64,000 nucleotides of DNA from Cydia pomonella (GCF_033807575.1 NC_084716.1:6200001-6264000); one strand, 5' to 3'. Numbered from the stretch's first letter, positions 19,310 to 33,000 are shown. The notes: generated by a model not told the origin, from the sequence alone. Made by a program: numbers and translations.

Positions 19310-19622
19310 TTTCTTTCGGAGCGATTATTTCCGAAAATAATAACTTTATTAAAAAAAGGTTTTGAAGACCGTTATTCGTTTTGAAAGACCTTATCCAACC
19401 ATACGCCACACTGTAGGGTCAAAGCAAAAAAAATTAAGAAAAAACATTTTGTATGGGAGGTACCCAAATTTTTTTTATAAGTAGTTTTTATTTTACCGTA
19501 CTGTCGCAATGCATAATCTATGTATCCATGCCAAATTACAGCTATCTAGCACTAACGATCACGGAGCAAACCCTCGGACAGACGGACATGGCGAAACTAT
19601 AAGCATACACCGCATAACGTTA
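19310..19622 (+). repeat. Repeat B fragment, nested in hAT element
   Basis: Holds CGGAGCGATTATTTCCGAAA, a GTATGGGAGGTACCC segment and CAGACGGACATGGCGAAACT, the same order as 41570-41900 in reverse. Confidence 0.7.
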
Positions 19623-19894
19623 TACAAACTAATCGAAAACTAGTCAAAAAAAAATTAAGACATCGTAAAAATGTTGTGATGGTACTGAATCCTCGGGGTG
19701 TGAGTCCGACTCGCACTTAATCTTTCTTTTTTTTTCAAACCAGGGGGCCCCGCGAGCTATTGTGCTAGGGGCCCCGCGCCTTCTTAATCCGCCCCTGATT
19801 ATAAATCATTGTAAGTTCATAGATTATCTATATGTAGGTGGTTATGACATTTGCTTTATTTATTTGCAATATACTTAGATTATCAAATTACTAA

Positions 19895-20026
19895 TAGTAT
19901 TCTCCAAATTCGAGAGGCAGGGTGACAGGTGTCATCTCTATATAATTTATAATCATAAGACGCCAAATCTCGCGAATTGTATTGAAATGACACCTGTCAG
20001 CGTACCCATCGAGTTAGTAAAATACT
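19895..20026. repeat. 132-bp palindromic MITE
   Basis: AGTATT ends face each other, with GACAGGTGTCAT on the left arm and ATGACACCTGTC on the right. It abuts the next MITE. Confidence 0.72.
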
Positions 20027-20237
20027 ATAGGGAGCGTGCATGAACTGTAGGAGGCAGCACAGGAGCCGTCAGATTTTTGGCGCGAGGCGTAAATGTGATG
20101 TTTTTGTTCCGATGTAGCCCACTAGATGGCAGAACCTACTATGCACAAGAAAACACGTGACGTGTACATGTGCATGTTTATGGTTCCGATTCAGGCCACA
20201 AGATGGCAGACCCTCCAACGCGCACGGTCCCTATAGT
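20024..20237. repeat. MITE with ACTATAGGGA termini
   Basis: Left ACTATAGGGAGCGTGC, right end complements ACTATAGGGACCGTGC. Interior has GGAGCCGTCAGATTTTTGGC and two CAAGATGGCAG / CTAGATGGCAG strings. Confidence 0.7.
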
Positions 20238-21470
20238 TTCAAAATTGCGTGAGCAATGGGTGTCGCAAGGCAGCTCGCAGAGGCTCTAGTAGATACTGAC
20301 AATCAGACACATATTTCAGCGCTATTTTTGATAAATAAGTGGTTCCGTACAAAAAACACTTATGGTGCGACTTTCTCCATCCGTCCGTCTGTCTTGGCTG
20401 TCACGTCGCTAAAAATCTTTCCATTAAATATTAATTGCGGAAAATTATTGTAATAATAAAAATTATAAAATAAAGGCCATGCCTGGATAAGCTAAGTGAA
20501 TCTGCCCCCAGCGAGTTTTGGCTTGTAATTTTTGTTGATGATGTGGCGTTATATTAGTGGCCAGTATGCAAAATATTAGCCCCCAAATGTTATAGATTTT
20601 GGTAAAAAAAATCTTTCTTCAATTTTTTTTTTCTAGCGAGCCGATTTGAACGTGCGTCACATATACTAGCTATGTATACATTGACATTTTCTTTTTTGTC
20701 GTGACATTTCTTTATTTATTAATTTTATATTTTTTGTTTTAATGTTAAGTTGACGATCTTTTAGTGAAAGCCTTTGTTTTATCCTTTTGTCTAAAATACT
20801 GTATTTTTCTTTAAGAAATAAATAAATCTAATCTAATCAAATCTATTGTGCATATAATAAAGGCAATTTACTATATGCACAATATATGTCTATTTTAGTT
20901 GTCAAGCGGACCCTAGGCCCCATGAGTCGTGGTAAAATGCTGGGACAACGCGAGGAAGAAGGATAGTAAAGGCAATTATACGACATCAATTATAGGACAC
21001 ATTGCGACTGGAAAATTCTTTTTTTTAAGTACTTTTACGCGATACCTCCAAGTTTTTCACCAGAGCTAGCCTCTTTAATAAGCTGCCTCTTAAGTACATG
21101 GTCGGTATCTTGCATTTTGCTATACTAATTTAACTGTCGCACTGTGTGTCACATAATTTATAAGTATCACATATGACTTTGTATTTCAAAGTAATTACCT
21201 ACATGTATGTGGTCTACAGCAAAAAGTAAATAAAGTACCTAAGTATAAAGGTAGTCTACAGGCTCGTGTCAAGTGAAGACAAAAGTCTTCACGGCGAAAG
21301 ATAGCATTGTATAATAGTAAGATCCCTAACAATTTACGTTTCTAGCCTTAAATAAAATACAGTCAACTAACAACTTTATTCTCTAGACAAGAAAGTTGAA
21401 ATCATAATGTCTCTGAATACAGATTTATCTCAAATAAATCAAGGGTAAATGTTATATATTACAATGTAGA
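20238..21470. other. No gene; small hairpin and SINE fragment
   Basis: AT-rich. A hairpin lies at about 20846-20890 (ATTGTGCATATA against TATATGCACAAT). A plus-oriented SINE fragment lies at 20893-20970 (GGACCCTAGGCCCC, CTGGGACAACGCGAGG). Confidence 0.5.
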
Positions 21471-22350
21471 TTAGGGTGTCCGAATGTCTATTAGCGTGTC
21501 TTTACTAGCCCAGATACAGCTAATCCGACGCCACATGTCGGCCATCTATCACGGTAGGTAAGCGTAATTGCTGACCGGCTCATAGACTACGTAATGCTAA
21601 ACAGAACCATCAGTTTTCTTTCAGGCCGATAGTACTCCGCGTGACCTCGTATTTACACCTACGTGTCGCACATCGCAGACGGTACAAACAGCCAGTGGGA
21701 TGCCACACGCGCTCACCGATAGACGCCGCTGCGCTCGCTTTAATTCTACAACATAAATGACTTCGCCTCATAAAACATGAAATAAGTTCACAGCTAAATG
21801 TTATTTATTGTGATGTAAATTAGGGTGTCCGAATGTCCACATTAACTTGTCCTTACTAGCTTAGATACAGCTAACCTAACGGCACCTGTCGGCCATCTAT
21901 CACGGTAGGTACACTAGGTACGCGTATACAAAGCAGAACTTCCACTTTTGCGAAATAATTCATTCAATGCTAGTTAAGACTAGTGAACCATCATCATCAT
22001 CACATTATTTTTTCTCAAGCAACTCAAGATTGGCTCCGAGGCTCCGACTGTGGAATGTTTTCCCTGCAGAGGTTTTCTCGTTAGACTTTAGTTTATGAAT
22101 CTTCAAAAAGAGTGCGCTTACAGATACATATAGGGTTCCAACATGTTCATATTATTAGCATGTCTCTTTACTAGCCCAGATACAGTTAATCTGACGCTAC
22201 ATGTCGGACAACTATTTATCACGGTAGGTAGTAGGTACGCGTAACACTGACCGGCGAACAGAAAACATAATGCTAAACACATTTATCACGAATATGGAAC
22301 TCTCCACGAGTCCTCGGATTCCTACCTACGCGTCGCACACCGCTGTCGGT
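21471..22350. repeat. Degenerate tandem repeat, about 310-350 bp, three units
   Basis: The block TTACTAGC..AGATACAG.TAA followed by GTCGG and TATCACGGTAGGTA recurs at about 21500, 21850 and 22165. A downstream block CTACG.GTCGCACA.CGC recurs at 21658 and 22322. Units differ by indels and substitutions. Confidence 0.65.
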
Positions 22351-22787
22351 GTAAAGAGAAATTCAACCAAAATACAGAAAGATACAGTGCAGCAGTGCCA
22401 GCTTTAGTAACTAAATTATTGCCGTAGGGGAGATGGCGTTCGCTCGGTAGTAATTCAGGAACGTATTTCCCTAAGTAGCGGCTCTGCTTAAGGTGGTTCG
22501 ATTTTCATACAAAAAACAATCGCTATTTATTAATTAATTACGCAATATTATTACATAAATAGTTGCGCATCTATCTACTTTCGAATATTCATTTGCGCTA
22601 AATTAATAGAAACACTTTGTTTCATACAGAAATCATGCAATAATCAACGTTATATTTTTATAAATTTTACTCATGTGTGTGTGACAAATGTCGTGTACAA
22701 ATACATTGCGACGTTGCCACTCCATGCCTCGAGCGCGACGTTGCGATGTTTGACGCGTTTTTAGCTGACTCTGTCGACACTGACACT

Positions 22788-23259
22788 CAGTGTGACCAGG
22801 CGTACGATAATTGTCGTACATGTACGATAATTTGGGCCCCGGTATGACGTAATGTTCCAAAGAGCATTCTCGTACACTAAAGTACTATAATTTCAGCCCT
22901 TGGATGATGCCACCTTAAAAGTCTAGTAATTTGAAGCAAAATATGACACTTTCTCTCAGAAATAGGCTAAAATTAGTATCTTTTGGGTGTTCGGCTCCTT
23001 GGTGTAAGTTTAAAGTTTAAAATGTCACAATTTCCTGTATACCGTTTGAGTCTATCCCAAAAATACACGAACATGAACAGATTTTTTGCGCAATTTAGAC
23101 GAAAATTGTATTTTTTTATTATTAATTCGAAATTTAAGCTTATTTTGCTAGACATTTTTAGGGGCTGCCTTTTTGATTGGCGTACGATATTTTTTTCAAC
23201 GGTACAATAATATTGACACTCAAGTACGATAATTCTCTTCCGCTCACCTGGCAACACTG
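22788..23259. mobile_element. hAT-like MITE, 472 bp
   Basis: Ends CAGTGTGACCAGG and, inverted, CAGTGTTGCCAGG. Flanks are CTGACACT (22780-22787) and CTGAAACT (23260-23267), an 8-bp duplication with one change. Subterminal GTACGATAAT motifs recur. No coding capacity. Confidence 0.75.
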
Positions 23260-23278
23260 CTGAAACTTGGACAGGACC

Positions 23279-23413
23279 TGGGGGCCTACCGCGAAAACCG
23301 AAACTCGCAAATTGCGGGGATCTTTCTGTTTTACTCTCACTAAAACGTAATTAGAGTGACAGAGAAAAATGCCCGAAATTGACGAATTTCGATTTTCCCG
23401 GTAGCCGCCCTGG
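23279..23413. repeat. Palindromic MITE, family G copy 1
   Basis: Arms GGGGGCCTACCGCGAAAACC and its imperfect complement ending CGGTAGCCGCCC, with CAATTGCGGG- and TCTCACT-type blocks inside each arm. A second copy lies at 43147-43284. Confidence 0.75.
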
Positions 23414-23794
23414 TGCTTGAGGTACTTGATAGAAAACAACGCTGCCGCATGTTCTGAATTGTGATTTTATGTGTTTTTGGATTGAAAATGATAGCAACGT
23501 CTAAATCAAGTTACAAAAATCATCGATATTCTGGTCCGCGAAAAACCAAGAAAAGTGTAACTGTAATTGGAGTCTACAAAAATGACCAATTCATAGAAAA
23601 TATGACCTAGAAACTAGTTCACTTTTATAAAACTCAATTTTGCCCGAGATTGTACTTAGGCGAATACCTAAGGGAGCTAAGTGTATTGATCTTGAATAAT
23701 TAGTTGGCTAATACATATAATATGACTCCAACATGATATGGACATTTACATCATAACTATTATACCTAGTTGGTTACTAAGTTCTGTTACTCGA

Positions 23795-24055
23795 TTTCTT
23801 TCTTTCTTCCTAGCGTTGTCCCAGCATATTGCCACGGCTCAATGGAGCTTGGGGTCCGCTTTGACAACTAATCCCAAGATTTGGCGTAGGCACTAGTTTT
23901 TACGAAAGCCACTGCCATCTGACCTTCCAACCCAGAGGGTAAAACTAAGCCTTGTTGGGATTAGTCCAGTTTCCTCACGATGTTTTCCTTCACCGAAAAG
24001 CGACTGGTAAATATCAAATGATATCTGTTCTGAAGTTCTGTTACTCGATTTGCAA
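23795..24055 (-). repeat. SINE body (family with 'acgatgttttccttcacc')
   Basis: Contains GCGTTGTCCCAGCATATTGC, CAACTAATCCCAAGATTTGG, TAGGCACTAGTTTTTACGAA and CACGATGTTTTCCTTCACCG. This matches the body of a lepidopteran tRNA-derived SINE. The tRNA head is missing. Confidence 0.65.
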
Positions 24056-24699
24056 CCTCTTTATTTCCGTTAAAACAAATGCTACCGAAAAAAATAAAAA
24101 AATGACATAATGTGGTGGATTTGTGAGCTATAATTATATACCACACATAACGCTTATCTCGTCGTATCTATAATGAATTGGGGCCTAAAAGAGAATCGTA
24201 TTCCAATTTTTTGAAACGCTTGTATTACTTTCTATATTAACTAAAAGTTGCCTTAAAATTCAGCTTTTATACTAAAAACGGCTTTAATTATGTTAAATTA
24301 ACAAAATATATTTTGACAGATGCTTTCGCGCCCAAAAATTGTGTGACGTCACAGTTTATGGTTTGACACATAACTACATACACACGTAGAAGATACGAAC
24401 TGTCAACTGATATTTGTCATTTGTTGTTAATCGCCTAACTGTCAACAGTGTCAATCCGAGAGTTGTGACGTCATCAGAATCTTCAATGACGTTTCGAGTT
24501 TGGTCACGTGACGTGTGCCAAAAGATATTTTAAATTCAATATTTACAAAAATATGGTCATTACAGGTCCCCTAAAAGTAGTTTAACATGTTCTTATAATC
24601 CAAAAGAATTTATTGGGATACAATTATGCCCTAAGATTTGTAGATGGAAACAACCCTATTGCGATGCACAAATGTGGGCACCCGCCAAACATGATTTTG

Positions 24700-25142
24700 G
24701 GTGTGTCATACTCAGGGCTAACACAGATTCATTTCTGTGAAAAAGGTGTGAAAACCGGAAACTGGAAACCGTTCTCGAACCAATAGTGAAGCCCTTAAGC
24801 CACACCCTATTTCAAAACCAGCCATGGATCTTTGAACAGGACTCAGCTCCTGCACATAAGGCAAGAACAACTCAAGCCTGGTTTCGAAGGAACAAAATTG
24901 ACTTTATTGCCCACGAAGACTGGCCGTCCTCCAGCCCGGACCTTAACCCCCTGGATTATGCCATATAGCAGGTTATTGAGGAGAAAGCCTGTGCTAAACC
25001 CCACACAAATCTTAACTCCCTCAAGCGGGCCATAGTTAAGACAGTGACGGAATTAGACATGACAATCGTGCGTGCCGCTATTGATGACTGGCCTCGTCGT
25101 TTGAGGGCCTGTGTCAAAGCCAGAGGAGGCGATTTTGAATGA
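24700..25142 (+). pseudogene. maT-like (DD37D) mariner transposase, C-terminal half, broken
   Basis: DDE/D transposase of the Tc1/mariner superfamily. In one frame: TVLEPIVKPLSHTLFQNQPW, IFEQDSAPAHKARTTQAW and AHEDWPSSSPDLNPLDY, then after a TAG at 24966, QVIEEKACAKPHTNLNSLKR and AIDDWPRRLRACVKARGGDF, stop TGA at 25140. The second catalytic Asp is in QDSAPAH and the third in NPLD, with 37 residues between them by count, hence DD37D. Upstream, IHFCEKGVKT-like sequence is in another frame. The N-terminal half and first Asp are missing. Known family role: cut-and-paste transposition at TA sites. Confidence 0.88.
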
Positions 25143-27080
25143 TATTGTCATATGTAATTCCTGATTTTGTGTACTTCATTTTAATATATACTTTATTAAA
25201 CTTTCGTTTGTATATTTTATGTAGATAAAGATTATTGCAGTAACAGAATTTAATAACCTACTAGGCAGAAAACAATGCAATACATAAACACATAAATTGG
25301 ATATGATGTGATCCGTTGAATGAAATTGACAATAAATAAAATAAATAAATAATTTTCTATCTCTAGGCATTGTGTGAAACTTCTAGTTGTGTCAAAATAT
25401 CGGGAAATCAATATTATAAACAAACATGGTAAATATCTCATTTCTTTTTATAATGGTTATAAATAGAAGGCCATGCAATTTTGTAACTCACTGTAATTTA
25501 ATTAAATGTATCGTAATTTTTTTTTTATTCTACTGTAAAATAGTACCTACTTTTTTAAAGGCTGGGCAGTAAGTGATTGCTTTAATTTTAGAACAAAACA
25601 GCGTTATTTTTTGAAAAAAATACCGGAAAATCTGACTTACAAATTTGGACTTTCTTAGGTTCATTCTACTTAGAATCTTCTCCACCCTAGCATTAAAAAA
25701 AGATATCCTAAAATATCCATACCATTACGTCACATTTTAGTGTGAAAGAAATTTCAGTGTAAAACTAAAATTTCAATACAAATTTTCGGGTTTTTTTAGC
25801 ACGAGGATTGATTATGCTAGTGATTCCGAGTTGGAAGAAACCAAAAATATCATGATGTGTGAGAATCAGATTTATAATATTTTTATGGAAAACGCTCAGA
25901 TTTCTCATAAAATAATTTATTAATAATAGGTACTTCATAATACTGATAACAAAAAAAAATTAATGAGTCTCGAACCCACATCCTCTTGCATGTATTTCCA
26001 CGTACATACCGCAACGCCATTGAAGCCTACTCACGCTGTGCCAAATTGTCTACTACAAGGATCCCAGTAAGACTGTTTGAATGTGTGAGTGATACTTAGA
26101 AATAGAGTCAAGAAACATTCTGTCGACATTAAGGGGTAGTTTTTGTACAATGAAGTGTTCAATGTTTGTTGTAATAGTTCAATATTTATTTAAAGAGTGC
26201 GCTAAACATAATTTACAGTATAGAAATACCAAGACTAGTCCACAAAAAAATTAAAACTCAAAATTTGCAATTGTGGCGCCATCTAGTGAGGTTTAAGCTT
26301 TGGGTAACCTAGTCGAACCACCTTAAGTATTCTGTATTCTGTGACGTGTCATTTAGCTGCGCCGTGGCGGTCAAAGTGATGACGGTCCGGCAGCTGCCAG
26401 TTGATCTATCGGCAGTCCGAGCCGACTTTAGGACCAGACTCGATCGATCCTTGGAGGTTGACGTTATTCAATTGTTTGGTGAAAATAAAATAATATAACA
26501 ATATGTATGCAATTTCGTGTGATTAACTTAATAATTTAAATATTTTTTTTTTTTATACTTTGTATTTTTGTGTGACATATAATTGAGATGTACATTTATC
26601 AATAAATCATCTCAAATATTAGTCAATTAGAAAATGAAAATTAGGGGAAAACTATATCCCAATCATATTGTAATTTTTTATATAGATATTCGTCAGCATT
26701 ACTTGACATTAATTCGAAATCGACTGTAAACTTTACTTGAATATTATAGGAATAATATAATGATAAAACCGGATTTTTACTGCCTAATAGAAAATTCTTT
26801 TAAAACTGGAAAATCCACTGAAAAATATACAATTATTTTAATTTAGTAACTTGCCCATTATTTTCAATCGATGCTCTTCACCTAAAGGCTATTTTATTTT
26901 ATTATACATATAATATATTATATAATGTATAAGAATTCCTCATTACCTCATTAGATATATATTTTTTAATTAGATACTTTACAAATCAAACTAAAATTAT
27001 GCCTAAAAATAAATAAATAAAACTAACAGAAATAAATTAAGCTATGAATTAAACTAAATTAAAAATACCTACCTAAAAAG
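25143..27080. other. No gene; AT-rich, one SINE-head relic
   Basis: At 25955-26040 the minus strand has GTGGGTTCGAGACTCAT, a B-box-like string with an A-box-like region, likely a SINE or tRNA relic. Nothing else supported. Confidence 0.45.
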
Positions 27081-27087
27081 TAAAATC

Positions 27088-27387
27088 CTACAAATAAAAA
27101 ACTGACCCCAGGTCTGTGCCGTCCGGTAGGGTGCCCAGAAGGCTGGCAGCGTTGCCGCGCTGAATGGCAACGCCAATGCGCTGGGCGAGGTATGCCCCAG
27201 CCTTCCGATCACCCATGTCTATTAGGCGCTTGGCCAATGTCTTGAATATACCGTGTGCGCCTTGACCCCACGGCCCAAGCGTCTCCAGTCCAAACGGCTC
27301 AAACATGCAGCCGATGTCAGTGGCATCGTAAATAACTATCCTTAATAACCTCTTCTTATTTTTCTCGAAGAATAGAGTCCAGATCAT
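27088..27387 (-). pseudogene. LINE 'RGNAAS' domain fragment 3
   Basis: Minus-strand frame reading FEPFGLETLGPWGQGAHGIF, KTLAKRLIDMGDRKAGAYLA, QRIGVAIQRGNAASLLGTLP, then DGTDLGSVFYL and stop. Layout matches fragment 5 closely. It reads like the C-terminal segment of a retrotransposon polyprotein, often seen isolated in insect genomes. The upstream RT is absent. Confidence 0.72.
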
Positions 27388-27629
27388 CTTCTCGGGTATT
27401 AACTTTAAGTTGCTATCGGGTACAAAAGCTAGCTCTGATTACACAAGCAAATCATATTGTGGTTGCTACTCGGAAATAATCTCCAAAGGTTCTCTCTCAG
27501 CTGTTTAAATCATAACTCGTGACACTGCCGAATTTGTGACGTTAACTATATCAACTGTATAAGAGATGATGATGATACCTATGTGTCATGATTTTTTTAT
27601 GTTTACATTTAAGATAGTCGTTAAGTAAT

Positions 27630-28505
27630 ACAATAATTTTACAGTACATATGGCGCACTAGTGCGAAAATTAGCATAATACGTTACTGTGTCGAACATTT
27701 AAAGGGCCATATGTACTGTAAAACGTTGTACGATACATGTGCGAATAGGTAATTTGCAACTCGTGTCGATTTAAAACACTCCCTTCGGTCGATTTAAAAC
27801 ACTCCCTTCGGTCGTGTTTTAATTTATCGCCACTCGTTTTGAATTTCCTATTTTTCGCACTTGTATCGTAATGTACTATTTTAATACAGTTGCGCAAAAA
27901 GTGCTACTTTACGTACCTAGCTGTTTAGTGTGCGGAAAGTTGGATTTCGCGAACTTGTGCTTTTTACTTTTCCACTTGTTCCAATTCATGACTACTTATT
28001 GATGAGTGTTAATATTAGTTTCCTTTAAAAGTCGTAATCAACATAAAAACCTACTGTTAATGTAAAAATAATAAATATAAGCATATTTCATATTTTATTA
28101 CTTACCTCTCCATCATTATAACACGTTAATTTTTTAATATTGAAAACCGTTCTTAATAAGTTCTCTGAATAGAATGGAATAGCTGCCAAAACGCCTGTCA
28201 AAGCAGAGGCGTTTTTTCTTACTGCAAGAATGTTTTAAGTTTCCAAAGACAACATTCGATATTGTTTTCATACAATTTAAATATACGATACACAAATAAT
28301 CGTAAATAACGATACTTAGGTAATTATAGTATAATATTTTATATTTACAACTGTTTCTGCCTTATAGAACATGCATAAAAAAGTACTTGATTGTTTTTCT
28401 TATTTTTTCGCAACTGCATTAAAAAACGTCGTTCAATACACGTGCGGAAATGTCATTCTTCAAGTAATGACATACTTTCCGCACTAGCATCGAAATGTAC
28501 TATTA
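27630..28505. mobile_element. TIR element E, copy 1 (uninterrupted)
   Basis: Right end GCACTAGCATCGAAATGTAC-TATT. The left end is a module (27630-27883) that starts TTTTACAGTACATATGG and ends TTGTATCGTAATGTACTATT. The body from about 27884 to 28500 is repeated in copy 2. It includes the empty target CCGTTCTTAATAAG near 28150 that is filled in copy 2. Confidence 0.78.
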
Positions 28506-29567
28506 TTGTGGCAACATTATTATGATACCCAATAGTCATAGCGATAGTTGGGATAATAACATTATACTGCCGGCAACACGGTAGTTTCAGCAAATGGTGG
28601 GGACACTGAAAAAGTTAGACCAACACATGCAAAGCCTGATCCCGAGTACAAATAAACACGTTAAGGACAATCAGATCTTTATTCGCAATGCATTATGACA
28701 TTAAAATATTATAATGGTAGAATTAACTTACCATTAGAATTGCACACAATCGGTCATGTGACGAGAAACATTAAACATCTCGAATAGTGCTTCGGCTTTT
28801 TGTGAATATGCTTGTTTTTGGGGCTTCCTCTTCAAGAGAATTGCTAACAATATCCGCCAGACGCAGTACCATAATCTATTTCGACAAAAAGTAGTGGCCT
28901 ATGTTTTGTGTTTTGTGGTATAATCTTGCTCGTTTGCAAGGAGCAAGTATTTTGTTTGACGGTTGATTTGGATAAAATAGTTATTTGTTTTACTAGGGGG
29001 CAAAGTTGGTGTTTAACCGCTCGTGCCAATATTGATACCCGAGCAACACCACGAGCGTAGCGAGTGGTTCGAGAAGTGGAATCTTGAGGGTTGCGAGGGA
29101 ACTTTGCCACCGAATGAAACACATTTTTCACCACCCCATTTCCGTTGGTACTAACTATGAGATACCGAAAAAAATCAAATCAAAATGAACGTAGTAAAAA
29201 AATATAATTTAAAATCATCATTTTAAAGTCAATTCTACCAGCTAACATACGGAATCAACGTCCATAGAATCAACTCAAAATTTTCATTTGATTACTTTGC
29301 CCCATGGGGATAAAATACAACTTTCTCATTCGTTTTTGAACAATCAAGAGGGCCTTTACCAGTAGGTGTGGTGAAAAATACTCATTGCTTGACATTATGT
29401 ACTCACAAAAGGTTTTACAGCGCAGTATTTAATAAAGACCAGTCCGAAGAGCATATAATCACTACCAGTCATGCCATCTTTCACCTTTTTTATATTTAGT
29501 TGTTCTTTGCTATGGTTGTAGTGTAAACAAAATCGTTAGTATAAATTAATAGAAATAGAACAAAAAC
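28506..29567. other. No gene seen between the two E copies
   Basis: Mixed sequence. No conserved frame or assigned repeat. Confidence 0.4.
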
Positions 29568-30085
29568 AATAGTACATTACGATACAAGTGCGAAAAATAG
29601 GAAATTCGAAACGAGTGGCGATAAATTAAAACACGACCGAAGGGAGTGTTTTAAATCGACACGAGTTGCGAATTACCTATTCGCACATGTATCGTACAAC
29701 GTTTTACAGTACATATGGCCCTTTAAATGTTCGACACAGTAACATAATATGTTACTTCTCGCACTAGTGCTATAAAGTAGCCCCATATGTACTGTAAAAT
29801 ACTTTTTAATACAGTTCCTCAAAAAGTGCTATTTTACGTAGCTGTTTAGCGTGCGGAAAGTTGGATTTCGCGAACTAGTGCTTTTTACTTTTCCACGTGT
29901 TCCAATTCATGACTACTTATTGATGAGTTTTTATGTTAATTTCCTTTAAAAGTCGTAATCAACATGAAAACTTACTGTTAATGTAAAAATAATAAATTTA
30001 AGCATATTTCATATATTATTACTTACCTGTTCATCATTATAACACGTTTATTTTTTAATATTGAATATTGAAAAACCGTTCTTAA

Positions 30086-33000
30086 GAGCAATTCCTAGCT
30101 GAGCAACTTTTCAAATCTCGAATTTTTGAAGCTATGTTTCTGTCGCGCTGCGGTGGGCGGGAGCGGGAGCTATCTAAGTGTGAGTGCGCGCACACAGACG
30201 CGAGACTCGAACGCTCGCTCATTGCGCGCCGTTCCGTCGACATCACCCGCGAGCCGGACGGAATTTATCCTGCGCTGCCCGACCGACGCAAGTTGTTTTT
30301 GTTAACAACAATCACAATCACATAATATTGTTTTTCATTTTTATATTATACTGTATCTATTAATTACTATATAGGTAAAAACTGCAAAAAAGAATGATGT
30401 CCCTGCTTCGGTCGTCGTCGTACAGTCAAGTGCAAAAATATGTATCGAAAGAATCGTCTCATAAATAAGGTACTACGCTCTTATTACACTGGACTAAGAT
30501 GCTATGGGACATATTTTTGAGTAAGATGTGTACACCCATATTTTTACACTTGACTGTACCTATCCGTATCAGTAAGTTGGGAGTGATCATGGTGTGTTGT
30601 GAAATTTTGTAAGTAGGTATAAATATATGTTTAAACTACAATCTATTTAACTTGTAGTACGATGGGGCTAAACTTGATGACAATGACAATCTGGGTAATG
30701 CCGGACAATTTTGGGACCAATTGAGAGAACTCGTGAAAAAATGTTTTTTCGAGATCTCAGCACGTGACAGATTCTTGAAGTATGGAGCGAATCGTTAAAT
30801 AATAACCGTAGATTCGGCCTGAATTTTGGTATTCTTCAATATAGAACGGTTAGGGTAACGAGTGTTTTGCCATCAAGGGAGAACATCGAATGGTGAAAAA
30901 AAGTTGCTTCTAATGGAAAGAGAATAAGGTATCATAAAGAAATAGATCCGGTGTCTGCCCTTCTCCATTGTATATAAATTACATTACAGCCACCAATAAT
31001 TACAAACTTAAAAGTTGTCAACGAAAGTTTTTTTTTCGTATTTTTGTATCCGATCTTAACCCTGATACAACGATTGGTAAAATTGTGGATCTCAAACTTT
31101 GATACCTATGTCATACCTCATAAGGCAATTTGATAAGTAAACAATGTGCTAAGAAACCTCTTATTGTAAGGTTTACTCGAAGTAATAAAATAAGAAAAAC
31201 CACTAAAATAATAGATAGGTTTCGAAGTTTTGACATTTTAAGATCTCGTGAACTGTACAGGTTTAGTGAAAGTGTAAATGTATTGTTTATTGAAAGGAAT
31301 GTATAACGTATACTGGAATATATTAAGTACTTAAGTAGGAGGGACAAAAATCAAAATAAAAAATAATCGTGCCCAATCATTTTTAATGAAGGTCGCCAAA
31401 AAAATAAGAATCAAACTTAAAAATCAAAAAGACTAAATAGTTCTTTAAAAAGGTCAAGGTCACTGCGAGCCCATCTTGAAGTATGGAAAATAAGTAAAAT
31501 TGCGATTTTATTGGTTTAATTTTGCAATGATGTATATAATATATAGTTGATATATAATCTTTTTTTATATAAAATGTAAGGATCGTATGTAAAGAGTAAA
31601 GTAAATATATAGGAAAAGAGAGCCCTCTTGAAGCATTTTAAGGAAACTAATTTCGAAGCCCTATCTCTATTTTGTATCCGAAACTAGCTATGTATGTATC
31701 CGTATGTTCGTATCCGAAAAATTGCTCATTTTCATTTGCTATCTATTTTACTCGATTTTGTAATAAAATTCAACATGTATCATCATCCCTATACAATATA
31801 AATACTTTTTATTGCACACCTCAATAAAAGAAAACAATACAAGAGAAAACAGAAACATAAGCACAGGTAAACAACATGCGGTCTTATCGCTAAAAAGCGA
31901 TCTCTTCCAGGCAACCTTTGGGTTGCGGAAATTAAAAAAATTACATTGTCAGTAAGTAAGTGTACATATACATACAACTGGATAAAAATAATGGTACGAA
32001 AGTGTGATCATTGATCAAGAAAACAATAAATGTGATAATTAAGTAGGTCAGTAGGTAAATTGAAGAAAATTTAAAGTTTGACAATCACTGTTGTTTTAAA
32101 TAGGTAAAGATCGGATTGTTTCTTTTCGACCTTTACCTGGATGGGTCACGATCGGATATCGGTCTACAGCAGTGCTAGGTCTGTTAACACAATTACAAAA
32201 ACAAACAGTTTCATCACAATACGCAAAATAAATTATAGGGCGAATTCAAATTCGCGAAATTTACCTTGCTCTCTGTGATTGCGCATAGCACAAGCCCGAC
32301 TCCCTGAGCAACGCGGGGACACTGGCAGTCGAGGCGCAATGAAATGGCGTCTTACACAATGTTGCCAACATTAAAAAATAAAGCCAAATTAGGGAGAAAT
32401 GAATGTCCTACGTTCTTCACCCGCATCCGGTATTTACCCAACATACCTTAATCGTTGAACCGCCGCATTTCAAAATGGCCCTTATTTTGATATCGGCTAG
32501 CCGTAATGTAATACGGCGGATTATACAATACGACTGCGATACTTATAAGTATATAAATCCCCTCGTCAATGTAATTGCATTAAATTTGCCATCTAGTGGC
32601 AAACATCAAAGTAGTTATCTTTTACTTGTGACGCACAAGTGTGAGCAATGTAAAATACTAAGTATATTTCTAAAAAAAAATGCCTTGTTTATTGTCATTA
32701 TACGTAGTAAAAGAACATGACTGTGATTATTAAATTATAATACGAAAAGTGGTCAAATCGCAAAATGCTGTCGTTTTATTTAAAATAATGAAATAATTAG
32801 ACCAGTTACGAAAGTACCGGGAAATCCTGGTTCTTTAAAACAGTACCGGTTCTGCAATCCCTAATAAGGATGTTATGGCCATCACTATTCCTTCTGTGTA
32901 CGTATATTTAGAAACTGTCTCCGCCTCCAATTCGTGCGATAAGGACAACTGCAGCCCGGACTGAAATTCACACGCAAAAAACTCAAAAATCGAGGTTTCG

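Larger units (their letters stand above)
18138..19797. mobile_element. hAT element, non-autonomous, 1660 bp
   Basis: Left end CAGTGGCGGATTAA, right end TTAATCCGCCCCTG, with a perfect 8-bp target duplication ATTATAAA at 18130-18137 and 19798-19805. GGGGCCCCGCG strings lie just inside both ends. No transposase frame was seen. It contains a palindrome at 18737-18800 and a fragment of repeat B at 19310-19622. Confidence 0.9.
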
